Part shown: piece after piece, positions 19,654-27,642 of the stretch
Numbering within the stretch: the stretch's first letter is position 1
Layout of the letters: every line of letters begins with the position of its first letter
Origin: Cacconaster sp045114175
Lineage (GTDB): Bacteria; Bacteroidota; Bacteroidia; Bacteroidales; UBA932
Length of the DNA stretch: 42,696 bases
NCBI GenBank assembly: GCA_045114175.1
Contig: JBGUJZ010000007.1
Span: 1-42,696, forward strand
Direction: 5' to 3'
Notes under the pieces: model-generated
Databases searched by the model: none
What the model saw: the letters and a program-made list of their open reading frames with translations, nothing else
What the model was told of the DNA's origin: nothing
Position numbers and translations under genes: made by a program

Positions 19654-21020
19654 TGCTCGATTCACTGCTTGTGTCACTGCTGCTCCTGGGAGGAATCGGT
19701 TCCTCCGGGGATCTTCCCTTTTGGGCGCAGACGAACACGAGCGGACTGATGCCTGATGCCAGCGGCGGACTGGTTTGTGCCAACGTGGCCACCGGTTATC
19801 AGCCAATGGGGGCGCTGCAGTGGCGGGCTGGCACCACGCTGGCGGCCCGGGCAGCGGCAGGCGAGGGGGCAAGCGCCCAAGTGAACGAGGCCTATGCCGG
19901 CCTCAAGTGGCAGGTCCTTTCGCTGGATCTGGGAATGAAACAGCGCGCAGCCGATTTCCTTGCGCCCGGCAATTTGGGTTCCCTTTCTGCCACCGGCGGT
20001 CACATGGCCTGGAGCGGAAACGCCCGCCCGATGCCTGGCTACACAATTGAGCTACAGCCGATTGCCGTTCCCTTCACGGGTAAGGTTTTCTGGTTGGAAG
20101 GGGCCTACGGTGACTATCGCACCATCGACGACCGTTACGTGCAGGGTGCCCTGATGCACCGCATGCAATTCAACTTCGTTTTCAAGATCAGCCAGCGGCT
20201 GACCTTCCGGTTGGGGCTGGACCATTATGCCTTCTGGGGCGGTACCAGCAGCGACCCGACCGTGGGCAAGCAGCCCGTCTCGCTGGCCGACTATTTCCGG
20301 ATCATCACGGGCCGCAGCGCCACCAGTGCCAATCCTGCGCAGGATCAGGCCTACGTGCAGGGAAACCACCTGGGCAGCGAGCTCTGGCGATGGGACTGGA
20401 AGGGGGATGGCTGGAAGGTTGTCTTCCAGCACGATATCCCGTACGAGGATGGCTCCGGCATGGGTTTCCAGAACTTCCCGGACGGGATCAACACCCTCTG
20501 GTTCGGCTGGGATGACAAGGATCGCTGGATCTCGGATATTCTCTATGAATACCACCACACGATGAGCCAGTCTGGCCCGGTGCACGATGCCATCGTGGGC
20601 TATGACTACAAGATTATTGGCGGCCGCGACAATTACTTTAACCACGCGGTCTATAGATCCGGATGGACCCACTTCGGCCGGACCATCGGCAACCCGCTGC
20701 TCTATCCGGACAGCACGGCGCCCGGTATCCGCTCCAACCGGATGAAGGCCCACCATTTTGCGCTGGCAGGCAAGCTGTTCCGCCAGGCACCCTATAAACT
20801 GATGCTGTCCTACAGCTGCAACTACGGCACCTACGATGCGCCGCTGCACGAGGATGAAACGGGCGATTCCCAATTCTCCGGGGGCTTCCAGGGGGAGATT
20901 CCGGGGCTGTTCTGCCTCCGAAATCTGCAGTTGACCTATGGCCTTTTCGGCGATTTCGGGAAGGTTCGTCCCCACTGCGTGGGGGCGACCGTGGGTTTGC
21001 GTTTCAATTTTTATTACTAA
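19653..21020 (+). CDS. Wzi-family capsule assembly outer-membrane protein
   Basis: 455-residue beta-barrel of the capsule assembly Wzi family, which anchors or organises surface polysaccharide at the outer membrane. After a short hydrophobic leader (LLVSLLLLGGIG), the sequence DLPFWAQTNTSGLMP matches the conserved Wzi opening. Further family-like segments include SLDLGMKQRAADF, GNLGSLSATGGHMAWSGNARPMPGY, MHRMQFNFVFKISQRLTFRLGLDHYAFWGG, and a final strand ending in aromatic residues (VGLRFNFYY). The ATG overlaps the previous stop as TGATG. It sits directly before the Wza-like export gene, as expected for export partners. Confidence 0.9.
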   Translation: MLDSLLVSLLLLGGIGSSGDLPFWAQTNTSGLMPDASGGLVCANVATGYQPMGALQWRAGTTLAARAAAGEGASAQVNEAYAGLKWQVLSLDLGMKQRAADFLAPGNLGSLSATGGHMAWSGNARPMPGYTIELQPIAVPFTGKVFWLEGAYGDYRTIDDRYVQGALMHRMQFNFVFKISQRLTFRLGLDHYAFWGGTSSDPTVGKQPVSLADYFRIITGRSATSANPAQDQAYVQGNHLGSELWRWDWKGDGWKVVFQHDIPYEDGSGMGFQNFPDGINTLWFGWDDKDRWISDILYEYHHTMSQSGPVHDAIVGYDYKIIGGRDNYFNHAVYRSGWTHFGRTIGNPLLYPDSTAPGIRSNRMKAHHFALAGKLFRQAPYKLMLSYSCNYGTYDAPLHEDETGDSQFSGGFQGEIPGLFCLRNLQLTYGLFGDFGKVRPHCVGATVGLRFNFYY

Positions 21021-21041
21021 ATTAGCGGTTCATAACCAACC

Positions 21042-21047
21042 AAGGAG
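21042..21047 (+). promoter_or_regulatory. Strong Shine-Dalgarno of the SLBB export gene
   Basis: AAGGAG, just before the ATG at 21051, is one of very few clear Shine-Dalgarno sequences in this window. It supports the chosen start and suggests high translation of the export protein. Confidence 0.6.
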
Positions 21048-21050
21048 AGT

Positions 21051-23435
21051 ATGAAAAAGATCCTGATTGCCGGTTTAGCGATGCTCCTGACGGCCTTTTC
21101 CGTCTCGGCACAGTCCGCTGCAGAGATTGCGGCGGCCAAGTCGCTGGCTAGAACCTACGGTTATTCGAACGATGAAATCAACGCCGTTCTCAATCACGAT
21201 ATAGCAGGTCGGGTTTCCGGCCCCGCCCAGTCCCGTCAGATCCTGACGCAGACCACGATACCCAATCAGGCCCTCCCGGGTCAGGTGATTGCCGGCACGG
21301 AGTATCCCATTGAGGTGACTCCGCTCGATTCGCTGGCTCCGCTGTCGCGTATTTTTGGACATAACTTCTTTATTTCCAAGGGTCTGTCGCTGATTCCGAG
21401 TATCACCGCTCCCGTCCCGGCAAGCTATGTGCTGGGTCCTGGCGACAATGTCTCCCTCAGTGTCTGGGGTTCCGCCAATGCGGAAGATGATTACAAGATT
21501 GGCAGTGACGGTTCCATCCGCATTGAGGGCGTAGGCCCGATCGCTCTGGCCGGCATGACGGTAGAAGAGGCAGAAAACCTGCTGAAGAGCCGTCTCTCCT
21601 CCGTTTACGGCGGTCTGCGCAGCGGCGCATCGTCGCTCAAGATTACCGTAGGCAAGATTCGCGGCATCTCGGTCTATGTGCTGGGCGCCGTGCTGACGCC
21701 GGGTATCTACACGCTGCCTTCACTCTCCTCCATTGCTACGGCCATCTACATGGCTGGCGGTATCAAGAACAACGGTTCGGTCCGTAACATCCACATCTAT
21801 CGCGCTGGAGAAGAGATCGGTATCTTTGACCTCTATGCCTTTATCTTCGACGGTAAGGGCTGCGAAGGGCTGATGCTGCAGGAGGGCGATATCGTATCGG
21901 TCGGCGAGATGGAGAACATTGTGGCTGTGGGCGGCGCCGTCCGTTCCCCGATGCAGTTCGAGCTGCGCGAAGGGGAGACGCTGGAACAGCTGCTCCGCTA
22001 TGCCGGTGGCTTTACCTCCACCGCGCGCCGCGACCTGATTCACGTTGACCGTCAGGTCAGTGCAGTGGGTACCACCTACGACGTCAAGGCGGAGGAGTAT
22101 CCCACATTTGCCATGATGGCTGGCGACAGCATCTATGTGAATTCGCTGATTGCCAAGCTGGACAACCGCGTGGTGATTGAAGGTTCGGTCCGCCATCCCG
22201 GTCCCTACGCCATTTCTGAATCGATGAAGACCCTCAGCCAGCTGATTGAAGCGGCCGGCGGATTGCAGGAGGGTACCTATATGACCCGTGGTTTCATCAG
22301 CCGTGCAGATGCCGAAATGAAGCCTACGAGCGTCTCGTTCGCACTTTCCGACATTATCTCGGGCCGGATGGACATTGACCTGATGCGCGACGACAGCGTA
22401 CGGGTCTTCTCCGTGATGGAGCTGCAGGACAGCACCACCGTGAGCATCTCGGGTAACGTGATGGCTGCCGGTACCTTCGAGTATCGGGACGGTATGACGG
22501 TGGGCGACCTGATTCTGCTTTCGGGCGGCCTGAAGTACGCTTCCGACATGTCCAAGGTGGAGGTGGCTTCCCGCGGTCTGGATGAGCTGGGCAAGGTGCA
22601 GCAGCTCGATATTGCCGCGGATTCCAAACTGATGGATACGCAACTGAAGCCTTTCGACAAGGTCTTTATCCGCCCGCTCGAGAACTTCCGGACCATCAAG
22701 TCCATCGAGGTGAAGGGTGAGGTCAAATATCCTGGATTCTATGCGGTTGAGAGCAATTCTGTGCGTATTTCGCAGGTGCTGGAGCGTTGCGGCGGTTTCA
22801 CCGACGACGCCTATGTCAAGGGCGCCAAGCTGCGCCGCCAGATGACGGAATACGAGATTGAGCGTTCCCAGCTGGCTCAGGATGTGGCTGAGCGCCAGAA
22901 ACTCTCTGCAGAAGACTCCGTTACGATGGCCAAGATGAAGGAGAAGAAAGAGAAGGATGGCGAGAATGCTGAGAACGGCGATGAGAAGACCGAGGAGGAG
23001 ATTCCCACTTACTATGTGGCAATTGACCTGGCCAAGGCTATGAAGAACCCCAACTCCGACGCCGACTTGATCCTCTGCGACGGTGACGTCCTGGAGGTTC
23101 CCCAGTTGAACAATACGGTGAAGATTTCGGGCGGTGTTTATCTGCCTAATACCGTGACTTACAATCCCTCCAACAGCTGGCGCGATTATGTAAACTCTGC
23201 CGGCGGTTTCGTGAAGGGGGCCCGTAAGCGGAAAGTCTATGCCATCTACCAGGACGGCTCTTCGGCCGTGCGGGGCAGCTCGCACTTCCGGATGGAGCCC
23301 GGTATGGAGATCGTGGTTCCGGTGGACACCACCGAGCGCCGCGGTATCGGCATTGCAGAGGCGGCTTCGATTGCATCGGCAACCAGTTCGCTGATCTATA
23401 TGGCAGCCCTGATTATCAACCTGTTTAAGAACTAG
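21051..23435 (+). CDS. Wza-like polysaccharide export protein with multiple SLBB domains
   Basis: 794-residue envelope protein for polysaccharide export. Signal peptide MKKILIAGLAMLLTAFSVSAQ (21 residues, no lipobox Cys). A polysaccharide export domain starts with YVLGPGDNVSLSVWG (about residue 125) and is followed by a chain of about six SLBB repeats, each with a strand of the form V-x-GAVxxPGxY (VYVLGAVLTPGIYTLP, VAVGGAVRSPMQFELREG, VVIEGSVRHPGPYAISE, VSISGNVMAAGTFEYRDG, IEVKGEVKYPGFYAVES, VKISGGVYLPNTVTYNP). A charged low-complexity insert (KMKEKKEKDGEN...) lies near residues 625-650. A hydrophobic C-terminus (SLIYMAALIINLF) may be the outer-membrane segment. It is much longer than E. coli Wza, as is common in Bacteroidota. 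Confidence 0.94.
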   Translation: MKKILIAGLAMLLTAFSVSAQSAAEIAAAKSLARTYGYSNDEINAVLNHDIAGRVSGPAQSRQILTQTTIPNQALPGQVIAGTEYPIEVTPLDSLAPLSRIFGHNFFISKGLSLIPSITAPVPASYVLGPGDNVSLSVWGSANAEDDYKIGSDGSIRIEGVGPIALAGMTVEEAENLLKSRLSSVYGGLRSGASSLKITVGKIRGISVYVLGAVLTPGIYTLPSLSSIATAIYMAGGIKNNGSVRNIHIYRAGEEIGIFDLYAFIFDGKGCEGLMLQEGDIVSVGEMENIVAVGGAVRSPMQFELREGETLEQLLRYAGGFTSTARRDLIHVDRQVSAVGTTYDVKAEEYPTFAMMAGDSIYVNSLIAKLDNRVVIEGSVRHPGPYAISESMKTLSQLIEAAGGLQEGTYMTRGFISRADAEMKPTSVSFALSDIISGRMDIDLMRDDSVRVFSVMELQDSTTVSISGNVMAAGTFEYRDGMTVGDLILLSGGLKYASDMSKVEVASRGLDELGKVQQLDIAADSKLMDTQLKPFDKVFIRPLENFRTIKSIEVKGEVKYPGFYAVESNSVRISQVLERCGGFTDDAYVKGAKLRRQMTEYEIERSQLAQDVAERQKLSAEDSVTMAKMKEKKEKDGENAENGDEKTEEEIPTYYVAIDLAKAMKNPNSDADLILCDGDVLEVPQLNNTVKISGGVYLPNTVTYNPSNSWRDYVNSAGGFVKGARKRKVYAIYQDGSSAVRGSSHFRMEPGMEIVVPVDTTERRGIGIAEAASIASATSSLIYMAALIINLFKN

Positions 23436-23437
23436 TT

Positions 23438-24562
23438 ATGAGCAAGCAGACCTCTCCGGAAGAGATTGATATCAATTTGGTGGATTCATTTTCGACCCTC
23501 TGGCGTCGCCGCGGTCGCATTCTCCTCATTACCGGCATCTTCTTCCTGCTGGGTATCTTCGTGGCCATCTTTGCCCCGGAGCGTTTCCGTTCGCAGTGCG
23601 TATTCGTGCCGCAGGTGAGCCAGGGATTGAGCGGCCGCTATGCTTCGCTCGCATCGCTGGCCGGCATCTCGCTGGATTTGGCAAATTCCAATGACGGGCA
23701 GATCAATCCGCGCGTCTATCCCTTCATCCTGAAGCATTCCGGGTTCCAGAAGGAGTTGATGTACACGGAGATCCACTTTGCCAAGGCAGAGCAGCCCATC
23801 ACGCTTTACGACTACTTCACCAACGACGAATATCACAAGTTCAACCTGTTTGAAACCGTTGGAAAATATACCATCGGCCTGCCCCGCATCATCGCACACA
23901 ACATGGCTCCCAAGCCTACGGATGTGGAATCCCAGATTGCCACGATGCTGGGTGGGGGCGAGACTCCCTCTACGTTGCCGGTCTATTCACTGACCAAGAA
24001 GGAGTACGAGGTGGCACGCATCATCAATCGCTGCCTCAAACTGGAGGTCGATTCCAAGAAAGGTTACCTGACGCTGACGGCTAAGCTGCCCGAGGCGGTG
24101 GCTTCCGCGGAGCTCTGCGAAGCAGCTTACACCCTGATTCAGAAGTATGTATCCGAGTTCAAGAAGGCTAAATCGCAGGCCAACCTGACCTTTATCCAGA
24201 GCCAGTTGAAAGACGCGAAGCGCGATTATGAGCGCAAGCAGGAGCAGCTGGCCCGCTTCATGGACTCGAACAAGGGTTCCTATACGGCCAAGGCAGAGGT
24301 GGAGCGCACCCGTCTCAAGGCAGAGTGCGAACTGGCACAGCAGTTATACTCCGAGCTGGCCAAGAATGAGCTGACCTCCAAGATGAAGGTAGAGGAGAAT
24401 ACGGTGACCTATACCGAGCTTTCGCCGGTCTCCATTCCGCTCAAGCGTTATTCGCCCAAACGGTTCCGTACGGTGCTGATCTGGACCTTCGTGGGCTTCC
24501 TCTTCGGATGCTGCCACGTGGCCTTTAGAGAGCGCCTAAAATCTTTAAACGCAGCAAATTAA
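23438..24562 (+). CDS. Wzz-type chain-length determinant protein
   Basis: 374-residue polysaccharide co-polymerase-like protein of the inner membrane. TM1 is at about 29-48 (ILLITGIFFLLGIFVAIF), followed by RFRSQCVFVPQ typical of the Wzz domain. A long periplasmic coiled coil (LTFIQSQLKDAKRDYERKQEQLARFM in segments) lies near 245-310, and TM2 is near 345-365 (VLIWTFVGFLFGCCHVAF) after the proline-rich VSIPLKRYSPKR. No tyrosine-kinase domain is attached, and no separate kinase gene is in the locus. It begins two bases after the SLBB gene; its last 38 bases overlap the 3' end of cinA on the other strand. Confidence 0.9.
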   Translation: MSKQTSPEEIDINLVDSFSTLWRRRGRILLITGIFFLLGIFVAIFAPERFRSQCVFVPQVSQGLSGRYASLASLAGISLDLANSNDGQINPRVYPFILKHSGFQKELMYTEIHFAKAEQPITLYDYFTNDEYHKFNLFETVGKYTIGLPRIIAHNMAPKPTDVESQIATMLGGGETPSTLPVYSLTKKEYEVARIINRCLKLEVDSKKGYLTLTAKLPEAVASAELCEAAYTLIQKYVSEFKKAKSQANLTFIQSQLKDAKRDYERKQEQLARFMDSNKGSYTAKAEVERTRLKAECELAQQLYSELAKNELTSKMKVEENTVTYTELSPVSIPLKRYSPKRFRTVLIWTFVGFLFGCCHVAFRERLKSLNAAN

Positions 24563-25787
24563 GGGCGCTAGAAGCAAAGCGCTCGATGTTGATTTCGCGG
24601 CTGGAGCGGAACTGTACCTTTTGGGTTGTAACCGAGATCTCACCCTTTTCATTACGGTAAGCGGTGGCCAACCAGGCCATCCCGACCGGTTTTTCCGGTG
24701 TTGCGCCACCCGGACCGGCAATACCGGAGGTGACCACGGAGTAGTCCGTATTCAATTTCTGCAGCACGCCGGTCGCCATTTCCCGGACCGTTTCCTCGCT
24801 CACGGCACCGTGTGCCTTCAGGGTGGATTCTTTGACCCCTAAAACGCCCATTTTGACCTCGTTTGCGTAGGAGGTAACCGAACCCATATAATAAGCGGAA
24901 CAGCCTGAAACCGAGGTAAAGAGGGCCGAAATGCGGCCACCCGTGCACGACTCGGCCGCGCAGACCGTCTTGCCCTGCTTGAGCAGCAGCTGACCGATGC
25001 AGTGCTGCAGGGAATCGTCGCCTTCACCATAGACGGCATTACCCAGCAATTGCTTGAGTTGCGTGACCTGCGGCTCGAAGTCGGTGTGGCCACCCACCTG
25101 GGTCAGACGCAGCCGCACGCCCAGCGTGGGGTTGGGAAGGTAGGCCAGGTGCATGGAGGCGGGGAGGGCATCTTCCCATGCGCGAATCTGCTCCGCCAGC
25201 TCCGATTCGGGAATGCCGAAGGTCAGGATGGTGCGGTGCGAAATCTCGTCCAGCGGGAAGCGGCTCTTGATGGAAGCCACCACTTTGGGTAGCAGTCCGA
25301 TGGCCTCAAACGGCACGCCAGGCATGGAGTAAAGCACTGATTTTCCGGATTTTCCAAGGCCGGCAAAGCACATGCCCGGTGCGGTGCCCAATTCGTTGGG
25401 CAGCACTTCACAGCGATCCGGAACCAGGGCCTGCGCCCGGTTGGTCTCGAGCATCGGGATGTGGCGCGCAGAGAGGATTCGCTCATTGATTTCCATCTGG
25501 TTGGCATCTTCCCGGTAGCCGGCAGAACCGCTCAGTTCGCGGAGCGCATCCTTGGTGATATCGTCGCGCGTGGGGCCGAGGCCTCCTGTTACAATCACGA
25601 TATCTGTCTCATCCAGACACTGTTGCAGGTTCTGGAGGATTTCCTTGCGGTCGTCTCCGATGGAGAGCATGTAGCGAACCTTTACCCCGATGGTTTGCAG
25701 TTCGCGAGCAATGACGGAGGAGTTGGTGTCCACAATCTGACCGATGAGGATTTCATCACCGATCGTGCAGATGGAAGCTGTAATCAT
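24525..25787 (-). CDS. cinA: CinA family protein (COG1058 domain plus nicotinamide-nucleotide amidase domain)
   Basis: 420-residue two-domain enzyme of NAD salvage. The N-terminal MoaB/MogA-like domain shows ICTIGDEILIGQIVDTNSS and VIVTGGLGPTRDDITKDAL, as in ADP-ribose pyrophosphatase-type CinA. The C-terminal PncC domain has VCAAESCTGGRISALFTSVSGCSAYYMGSVTSYANEVK (in segments) and TSGIAGPGGATPEKPVG, the nicotinamide mononucleotide deamidase signature. Length is standard. It follows the PyrD-like gene by six bases, so the two are likely co-transcribed. Its 3' end overlaps the Wzz gene by 38 bases in convergent orientation. Confidence 0.96.
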   Translation of the reverse strand: MITASICTIGDEILIGQIVDTNSSVIARELQTIGVKVRYMLSIGDDRKEILQNLQQCLDETDIVIVTGGLGPTRDDITKDALRELSGSAGYREDANQMEINERILSARHIPMLETNRAQALVPDRCEVLPNELGTAPGMCFAGLGKSGKSVLYSMPGVPFEAIGLLPKVVASIKSRFPLDEISHRTILTFGIPESELAEQIRAWEDALPASMHLAYLPNPTLGVRLRLTQVGGHTDFEPQVTQLKQLLGNAVYGEGDDSLQHCIGQLLLKQGKTVCAAESCTGGRISALFTSVSGCSAYYMGSVTSYANEVKMGVLGVKESTLKAHGAVSEETVREMATGVLQKLNTDYSVVTSGIAGPGGATPEKPVGMAWLATAYRNEKGEISVTTQKVQFRSSREINIERFASSALNLLRLKILGAL

Positions 25788-25793
25788 AGTATG

Positions 25794-26654
25794 TTACTTT
25801 TTGCGGGTCTTGGGAACCAGCGAACGGAGGATTCGCCGGATAAAATGAGGGCCATTTCGCAGGAATGAACCCACTGAAATCATGGCTGCGCCGTTCTCCA
25901 GCAGCTCTTTTGCATCCGCTACTGAACCAACGCCACCCGATACGATAATGGGCAGCAGTTTGCGGCTTTTCTCGGCTACATATTGGAGCGTGTCGGTCTT
26001 GTGTGCGTGTCCGTTGATGACGATGCCGTCCAGTCCATAGCTGAGTATGAGGTGGATAGCATCGTCCATCTCTTCTTGCGACATCTCGGGAGAGAGTTTG
26101 AAGAGGATAGGGCGGTGGTCATCATTGAAGCGGCGGATGGTGGTGACACGGTCTATGATCTCGGCATAATACTCGCGCCGGATGCCCTTCAAATCGATGA
26201 TAGCCATATCTACAAAGTCGTAGAGGAGGGTGTAGATACGGTCGATTTCGTCCGCTACCTTGCTTTGCGGCGTGCCGTTGCTCTTGCAGATATCCGCGGC
26301 AGTAATGGCGCGGTTGCCGGCTGCATTGGCACGGATGTTTTCGATGATCTCGCGCACGGGCGTACCATTCTCACGGGTCAGTGAAATGGGGCCAATTTCC
26401 ACGAAAGAGGCGCCCAGACGGCTGAATTCGTCGAAGTACCGACCGCTGGTATCCACTCCGGAAGCCACTCCTACGGGATTCTTGAAGTCCAATCCAAAGA
26501 AGGAGCGCTTCAAGGTAGGGTGGGAGAAAGAGGAGATGACCGTCCAGCGGAAAAGCGGGACCTTGAAGATAAACTCCAGGGAGCGCAGCGCTACCAGTCT
26601 CGCCTTGCGGGGAGAGAAGAGTTTAAAGAAAGGCCTGACGAAAAATCGGTACAT
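25794..26654 (-). CDS. Dihydroorotate dehydrogenase-like protein lacking catalytic motifs
   Basis: 286-residue TIM-barrel protein resembling class 2 PyrD but about 50 residues shorter. Conserved: an N-terminal membrane-associated helix region (FFVRPFFKLFSPRKARLVALRSLEFI), FGLDFKNPVGVASGVDTSGRYFDEFSRLGASFVEIGPIS, PILFKLSPEMS, and the phosphate-binding end IIVSGGVGSVADAKELLENGAAMISVGSFLRNGP. Missing: the NRMGFNN loop (here REIIENIRANAAGN), the NISSPNTPG loop carrying the catalytic serine (here IIDLKGIRRE), the ATNTT strand (here VINGHAHK), and GGLSG. FMN binding may remain, but orotate chemistry is unlikely. A promoter box lies four bases before the ATG. Likely co-transcribed with cinA. Confidence 0.82.
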   Translation of the reverse strand: MYRFFVRPFFKLFSPRKARLVALRSLEFIFKVPLFRWTVISSFSHPTLKRSFFGLDFKNPVGVASGVDTSGRYFDEFSRLGASFVEIGPISLTRENGTPVREIIENIRANAAGNRAITAADICKSNGTPQSKVADEIDRIYTLLYDFVDMAIIDLKGIRREYYAEIIDRVTTIRRFNDDHRPILFKLSPEMSQEEMDDAIHLILSYGLDGIVINGHAHKTDTLQYVAEKSRKLLPIIVSGGVGSVADAKELLENGAAMISVGSFLRNGPHFIRRILRSLVPKTRKK

Positions 26655-26658
26655 ATTA

Positions 26659-26666
26659 CAAAGGTA
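26659..26666 (-). promoter_or_regulatory. -7 promoter box immediately before the PyrD-like gene
   Basis: TACCTTTG on the minus strand fits TAnnTTTG and is only four bases from the ATG, predicting a leaderless transcript. No alternative downstream Met exists near the N-terminus, so the start is well fixed. Confidence 0.6.
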
Positions 26667-26678
26667 CTAATTTTTTCG

Positions 26679-27155
26679 TCAGTGCTCTTCAAAGGTTCCG
26701 TCGGAGTAGAAAATGGTTATACGACTGACCGTCCGCTGAGCAAATTTTTGATTCTCACGCGGTTGCGAAACGGGAATTTCTGCTGTAACTTCCTCTTTTT
26801 CAGCAGGCTTAGCCTCAATCTGGGGCTGTACAGGTTCTTCTTCCGGAAGATCCTCAATCGGCTCGATTTCGGCGAAAACAGGCTCCAAAACGGGCGAAAC
26901 CGGGAAAAGTTCGGGCGTAGGGGCAGGGGAAGCGGCATCTTTGTACGGTTTGCCGCGTCCGAGCAGTAACCAGTCCGCCTGAAGGTTCGGATAGGAGGAG
27001 AGAAGTTTGGTGATGAAGTCGAAGCTCGGTTTGTTGCGACCGGAGAGGAGGTGAGAGAGACCGGAACGCTGGATGCCGAGTTGATCGGCCAATTGGGCGG
27101 GGGAGACTCCCTCCATGTTCAGGAACTGCTGAATGCGACTGTTTACGGTGTCCAT
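26679..27155 (-). CDS. XRE-family regulator with proline/glutamate-rich tail
   Basis: 158-residue protein. Residues 1 to about 60 form a helix-turn-helix domain (RIQQFLNMEGVSPAQLADQLGIQRSGLSHLLSGRNKPSFDFITKLLSSYP), followed by LQADWLLLGRGKPY, a common ending of phage-like and Bacteroidota XRE proteins. The rest is rich in Pro and Glu (VLEPVFAEIEPIEDLPEEEPVQPQIE) and probably disordered, ending in a short ordered piece SRITIFYSDGTFEEH. The ATG at 27155 is chosen because it opens MDTVNSRIQQFL; upstream in-frame codons precede the predicted transcription start. Targets are unknown; TGTAAA-type repeats next to its start codon make autoregulation possible. Confidence 0.88.
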   Translation of the reverse strand: MDTVNSRIQQFLNMEGVSPAQLADQLGIQRSGLSHLLSGRNKPSFDFITKLLSSYPNLQADWLLLGRGKPYKDAASPAPTPELFPVSPVLEPVFAEIEPIEDLPEEEPVQPQIEAKPAEKEEVTAEIPVSQPRENQKFAQRTVSRITIFYSDGTFEEH

Positions 27156-27179
27156 TTTTTCTGTAAATCTATACTGCGA

Positions 27180-27187
27180 CAAATGTA
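27180..27187 (-). promoter_or_regulatory. -7 promoter box for the XRE regulator
   Basis: TACATTTG on the minus strand ends 24 bases before the ATG. The repeated motif TGTAAATCTATAC (plus-strand 27162-27174) lies between box and ATG, at or just after the expected transcription start. Confidence 0.65.
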
Positions 27188-27627
27188 ATTCAAATCCGCG
27201 TGATTTGCAAGTTCTCACCGGAGAATTGCTAAAAGATAAATAGGGGCATTACATATGTTTTTCAGCGTTTTAGCGCACGACAGGCGAAATCGACCTCAAA
27301 TAAGATAGAGGTAATCGAGTGTAAAGTACTGGTAAATCGGCACTTTAGCGAATTGATTCGGCAGCAAATTAGCCCAATTTCCGGAAAAACCTCGGTATCT
27401 ATACGAATCTATACTTTAGGTAATAGCTATAAAATACTGATTTTTAGAACTATTTGAATAATATCTCCAAAAATTGTTATTGTTTTCTCTCGCCCGTCCT
27501 TCGCGGCCCTGCGCCGGGCGAAATAGACTTGTAAACCTATGCACAGATGTAAATCCATAGTGTATATTTTACAAAAGTAAAATCAATATTTACGTATGTC
27601 AACAACGAGAATCATTTTCATTTTTGC

Positions 27628-27635
27628 TACATTTG
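27628..27635 (+). promoter_or_regulatory. -7 promoter box for queA
   Basis: TACATTTG fits TAnnTTTG and ends seven bases before the queA ATG, so the message would have almost no leader. Confidence 0.6.
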
Positions 27636-27642
27636 TAACGAA

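Larger units (their letters stand above)
27156..27642. other. 487-base AT-rich intergenic region with repeated TGTAAA motifs
   Basis: No gene is visible in either strand. The region separates the divergent XRE regulator and queA. It holds repeated motifs: TGTAAATCTATAC (27162), TGTAAAGTACT (27320), TGTAAACCTATGC (27530), TGTAAATCCATAG (27548), and two TCTATAC copies exactly ten bases apart (27398 and 27408). A GC-rich hairpin (CGCCCG at 27491-27496, CGGGCG at 27515-27520) stands out from its AT-rich surroundings but lacks a T-run. The far ends contain the XRE and queA promoter boxes. Confidence 0.6.

Noticed and set aside
27491..27520. GC-rich hairpin as terminator of an unseen RNA
   Set aside because: No T-run follows on either strand and no promoter precedes it within a sensible distance.
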